A DNA stretch of 64,000 nucleotides, taken from NCBI GenBank assembly GCA_948945085.1, contig CARBGY010000001.1:83916-147915 (forward strand), read 5' to 3'. Shown here one piece after another: positions 61,347-64,000 of the stretch. The translations under genes were made by a program, and so were the position numbers. The DNA comes from an uncultured Candidatus Saccharibacteria bacterium (lineage in GTDB: Bacteria > Patescibacteriota > Saccharimonadia > Saccharimonadales > Saccharimonadaceae). Every line of letters starts with the position of its first letter. Position 1 is the first letter of the stretch. Under the pieces are notes generated by a model. The model saw nothing but the letters and a program-made list of their open reading frames with translations, had not been told where the DNA came from and made no database searches.

Positions 61347-62732
61347 TTACTCGACCGTAGAAATTCTATAAGTCAAGTACAGGAAGCCGCTCTTATAGCC
61401 ATTATCATTCAACTGAAAGCCAATCGGAGAACAGCTAGCTACAACGATTCGATCCGATTCAACTCCATCCTCAAGAGTATAGCTTTGACGCTGGATATTA
61501 AGCTCATCAGAGTAAGAACAATAGGCAAACTTGATGCCAGTTCTATCATCGTACTTCGCCTGAGGATAGTCGGTCTTAGCTGTAGACCAGTAAGCGGACG
61601 TTATTTTAAGTGGCTGTTTATCAGTAACTTTTGGAAAATCTCCTGGTAAATCCATGACAAACTGCGTATAGTCAACACCAATATCACTTGCCGAAAGCTC
61701 ATGACTAAGATAAAGCTTACGCTCAGCCTGATCAATTGTTAGGGTCTGAAGACTAGTAAAATAGAAGATCTCGCTGGCATCCAGATATTCCCTTAGGTAA
61801 GATGGGTACGGCAAAGCGAAGGTTAAGTAATAGTTTTCACCTTTGCGTGGTGCCTTAATGATTGGCGCCAATGATCGCTTCATTTCGGTTACACTTGGGC
61901 CTGGATTCACTTCAGAAGCTGGGTAAGCACCGAGTAGCTTAATCGTAAAAGGTTCAGCTTCCCTGACGGCACGGTGAGTTTCAGCATCAACAACGCGAAA
62001 GTCCAAACTAAACGTGCGTGATTCGCCAACATACATGTCGCCAATCTGGTGTGTCATGTAAAAATTAGCATCAGAGTTTAGTGTCGGATTAGCAATCCAA
62101 CGACAAATATCCTGAGGAGCCAAACCCGACCATTCAATTGCGCTGCAAGCAAGTGGTTCAAGCGCAAGCTCTTGTTCGGTGCCATACAAATATACATCAT
62201 CACGATAAACATTATCTACACCATCTACGGCGGCAGTATATTCGGCATCAGTAGCTGCTGTAAGTTTCATTTCACCACCAAGATAGGTTTCCGATTGATG
62301 GTCACGTGCCGTAATAAAACGTGGTAGTTCGATACTAAAAAAGACATTTTGCACGATGCTATTTTTTAGCGACGCTTCGCAATCAGCGAAGTTGTCAATT
62401 GCCTCGACAACAATTGAAACTCGATAAGTGTGATCTAGCCATAAGTCGGTCGTGCTAGAACCTTCATTATTGAGATCTAAGATTTTGGCAGTAATGGTAA
62501 CCGATGGGTGGTTAGAATTAGCTGTAGCCTGATCATCCAGCGTGTCAGTGCTAATGTCGGGATTTACCTTTGAGGTATCAATTTCGCTTTCGAGAGTCGA
62601 TTTAAGCTCAAATTGCTCTGGCCAAGTTTCGAGCTGGCTAAGATCAATTGTAGTCTTTTCCGGCTCCGGCTCAGTTGACGCACAGGCTGACAGGAATAAA
62701 GTAACAATTACGATAAAGACAACTTTCTTCAT
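61347..62732 (-). CDS. Hypothetical lipoprotein, 461 aa
   Basis: ATG 62732 (MKKVVFIVIVTLFLSACAS) with AAGGAGGG upstream. Signal peptide ends in a lipobox LSAC, so the mature Cys is lipidated and membrane-anchored. The mature protein is rich in Glu/Thr/Ser, beta-strand-like, with repeated acidic stretches; no family is recognised. Single-gene unit with its own promoter and terminator. Likely an exposed envelope protein. Confidence 0.78.
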   Translation of the reverse strand: MKKVVFIVIVTLFLSACASTEPEPEKTTIDLSQLETWPEQFELKSTLESEIDTSKVNPDISTDTLDDQATANSNHPSVTITAKILDLNNEGSSTTDLWLDHTYRVSIVVEAIDNFADCEASLKNSIVQNVFFSIELPRFITARDHQSETYLGGEMKLTAATDAEYTAAVDGVDNVYRDDVYLYGTEQELALEPLACSAIEWSGLAPQDICRWIANPTLNSDANFYMTHQIGDMYVGESRTFSLDFRVVDAETHRAVREAEPFTIKLLGAYPASEVNPGPSVTEMKRSLAPIIKAPRKGENYYLTFALPYPSYLREYLDASEIFYFTSLQTLTIDQAERKLYLSHELSASDIGVDYTQFVMDLPGDFPKVTDKQPLKITSAYWSTAKTDYPQAKYDDRTGIKFAYCSYSDELNIQRQSYTLEDGVESDRIVVASCSPIGFQLNDNGYKSGFLYLTYRISTVE

Positions 62733-62799
62733 GGTTCCCTCCTTATTTTGCAACTATAGTTTAAAGATTCAAAGCGGCTTTTACACTACTTCTCTTTTC

Positions 62800-62828
62800 A
62801 TTGTATCATACTTTATCAAAAAAGTCAA
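62800..62828 (-). promoter_or_regulatory. Sigma-70 type promoter of the lipoprotein gene
   Basis: TTGACT (62823-62828), 17-bp spacer, TACAAT (62800-62805), with the same TGATACAATGAAAAGA context as the promoters at 25375 and 60348. Leader about 60 nt. Confidence 0.82.
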
Positions 62829-62915
62829 CTATTCGAACCATTTTAAACTATCCGTGATAGTAAACTGACACTAAATCTGCCATACGGACATAGCCTTATC
62901 TTATTTAAAGGCAAA

Positions 62916-62949
62916 AAGCAAAAGGCCGCCAGTCTAGAAGACCGACGGC
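62916..62949 (-). terminator. Probable terminator of the 62961 gene
   Basis: Imperfect stem (GCCG...CGGC core, 62925-62949) followed on the minus strand by TTTTGCTTTTTG. Confidence 0.65.
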
Positions 62950-62960
62950 TTATCTTTAAG

Positions 62961-63488
62961 TTACTCCTGTCGAGAATACTGATCGACGAACTGTTCGCCG
63001 CTGAGCACGTACTCGAGTTTCAGGGTATAGATGCTACCGTTCTTCTTCACTTCGTGGTCGTATGACACTTTGCAAACGAACGGCTTTTTGTTTTGTGACG
63101 GAATAAGCATTTTAATCTGTACCGGCTCGTACCACGGAATGTAACAGGCTAAAGAAGTCAGGCGACGAGACGCGTTGCGAGGATCGCTAAGATCGAAATA
63201 GTGGAGCTTTGCTCCATTACGGCCCACGATGACCTCCCACAACTTCCAGCACTCAGAGCGCCCAGAGAGGATTGTGGCTAGCGATCTAAAGTACTTCTTT
63301 GTAACATCCCGGCATCCGTGTTCTTTTTCCAATACGTTTTCAAACAGGACGCACTTTGAAATCGAGTGCATTGATTCGCTATCAATGATTAACGTAATAG
63401 GATCCGCTAATCGGACCTCGTTAGCAGTTGTGGCTTTACCAGTCGGTTCAACATTTCTGAAGACGTACTCTCCGTTTCTTTTGAACAT
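62961..63488 (-). CDS. Hypothetical 175-aa protein
   Basis: ATG 63488 (MFKRNGEYVFRNVEPTGK) with GAGGAGGG 5 nt upstream; the longer frame to 63593 overlaps the promoter and is rejected. Soluble, basic-acidic mix with beta-rich C-terminal half (YVLSGEQFVDQYSRQE at the end). No signal peptide, transmembrane helix or known family. Consensus promoter and ~70-nt leader as in the other unknown single genes of this window. Confidence 0.62.
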   Translation of the reverse strand: MFKRNGEYVFRNVEPTGKATTANEVRLADPITLIIDSESMHSISKCVLFENVLEKEHGCRDVTKKYFRSLATILSGRSECWKLWEVIVGRNGAKLHYFDLSDPRNASRRLTSLACYIPWYEPVQIKMLIPSQNKKPFVCKVSYDHEVKKNGSIYTLKLEYVLSGEQFVDQYSRQE

Positions 63489-63564
63489 ATTCCCTCCTCT
63501 GGATGTAAAAAGTACGAATTTGCAAGATTTTAGGATTTTCTTGCTTCTTACACCCCATACTTCC

Positions 63565-63593
63565 ATTCTAGCATGGATTTTTATTTTTGTCAA
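63565..63593 (-). promoter_or_regulatory. Sigma-70 type promoter of the 62961 gene
   Basis: TTGACA (63588-63593), 17-bp spacer, TAGAAT (63565-63570). Confidence 0.75.
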
Positions 63594-63697
63594 TAGTTTA
63601 CTGACTTATTTATGATATTAGCAAGCATTTTACTATTCGATGTCCTCGGCGGCCATGCACTATCCTCGCCAATTTAAGGTCTTAATGGCTTCCAGTT

Positions 63698-63832
63698 TTA
63701 TACTTTTTCTATGTCCTTCATATTCATCGCCGCACAAATCTGTTCGCGCGACATTAGCGCGGCGCGGAAACCGGTGTAGAAGCCGCCGTAAGCGGATTTC
63801 GTCCTTTTATGCCTACGTATGGTTTGAGCCTT
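63698..63832 (-). pseudogene. 44-codon orphan frame, possible 3' gene remnant
   Basis: Minus-strand open frame with no start codon near its beginning: KAQTIRRHKRTKSAYGGFYT, then GFRAALMSREQICAAMNMKD, then IEKV-stop. Codon use is GC-rich and gene-like, and the composition looks protein-like, but only the C-terminal portion exists between a stop and the stop. No family recognised; could be chance. Confidence 0.25.
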
Positions 63833-63850
63833 TTAACGTATCTTAGATTA

Positions 63851-63880
63851 AAAAAACTGACCCTTTCGAGTCAGTTTTTT
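63851..63880. terminator. Bidirectional hairpin terminator
   Basis: AAAAAACTGAC / GTCAGTTTTTT perfect 11-bp inverted repeat, loop CCTTTCGA. Works on either strand. It probably ends a transcript entering from beyond 64000. The region 63881-64000 shows no gene I can name. Confidence 0.75.
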
Positions 63881-64000
63881 ACCGCTGATGCGCGCCCACC
63901 CTGCGGGGCACATTGTTTTGTTTTAATCCGCTGTTTTTGTTTTTATAAAGTCTCCACACTCCACTAAACGTATTCAGTGGAACCCCTGTGAAGCGTACCA

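Noticed and set aside
63881..64000. tmRNA or RNase P RNA fragment
   Set aside because: GC-rich hairpin-like segments and a terminal ACCA were noticed, but no signature blocks of either RNA are visible.

Overview
The window looks like a chromosome segment of a Patescibacteria/CPR bacterium, most likely Candidatus Saccharibacteria (TM7). This is inferred from gene content, since no rRNA is present. Genes are tightly packed, often overlapping or spaced by 0-10 bp. They cover translation, DNA repair, anaerobic ribonucleotide reduction, thymidylate/folate chemistry, Fe-S assembly and a minimal sugar-phosphate set, with no amino-acid biosynthesis. Stop codons are standard and UGA is used as stop. 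Many housekeeping genes appear leaderless: a -10 hexamer lies 6-7 nt before the ATG (leuS, tig, alkD-like, tgt, yggU-like, recG and others). A second group of genes, mostly of unknown function, has textbook TTGACW-N17-TANAAT promoters, roughly 40-140 nt leaders and strong Shine-Dalgarno sites.

Layout. 1-8.6 kb: a partial secreted protein, leuS with an inserted Nudix domain, a small unknown gene, a SpoU methyltransferase, then a gap-rpiB-rpe-like-pfkB-LOG operon. 8.7-13.5 kb: an unknown gene, rpsL-rpsG, tig and an FAD oxidoreductase. 13.5-19.3 kb: a small conserved protein, a large secreted cutinase-domain protein, ung and two membrane proteins. 19.3-26.2 kb: GNAT, TM2, YggU-like, a Cys-rich protein plus HerA/VirB4-like ATPase pair, an AraC/GyrI regulator coupled to an ABC1 kinase-like gene, and an AlkD-like protein. 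26.2-27.4 kb: a non-coding block of surface-protein cassettes and inverted repeats. 27.4-34.8 kb: thyA, a coiled-coil membrane protein, DUF362, a dUTPase-HAD fusion and a heterodimeric ABC exporter. 35-38 kb: a queuosine-precursor transporter, an EEP hydrolase, tgt and a 38-aa membrane peptide. 38.5-45 kb: an AI-2E-family protein, tRNA-Gln with a cassette fragment, and a histidine kinase/response regulator next to an ABC/FtsX antibiotic-type transporter. 45-51.6 kb: a Pr6Pr-like membrane protein, then iscU, iscS, a 30-aa ORF, folA, nrdG and nrdD behind tandem NrdR boxes. 51.7-52.5 kb: a second cassette/inverted-repeat block. 52.5-64 kb: Ca2+-type P-ATPase, alpha/beta hydrolase, another cassette, tRNA-Leu, rsmD, a Zn-phospholipase-C-like protein, recG, trmD, a lipoprotein and an unknown protein.

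The most unusual content is a dispersed set of at least eight promoterless, start-less fragments of the C-terminal FISUMP/C-type-lectin-like domain (ending GFSVRC or IRCL). They sit only in intergenic gaps and no full-length parent gene is present. They share near-identical ends and have hypervariable interiors. Most variable codons are NNY with the third base preserved, as expected if AAY codons had been diversified. Two copies are followed by polypyrimidine tracts and about 110-135 bp foldback elements, and one pair forms a roughly 690 bp imperfect palindrome. I read these as a silent archive for variation of a surface adhesin, by gene conversion or a diversity-generating retroelement. No reverse transcriptase, recombinase or expressed acceptor gene lies in the window, so the mechanism is inference.

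Metabolically, the window supports salvage and host dependence: queuine import plus Tgt, dUTP removal plus ThyA/FolA, an oxygen-sensitive ribonucleotide reductase, secreted or lipid-anchored proteins, and several export or defence ABC systems.
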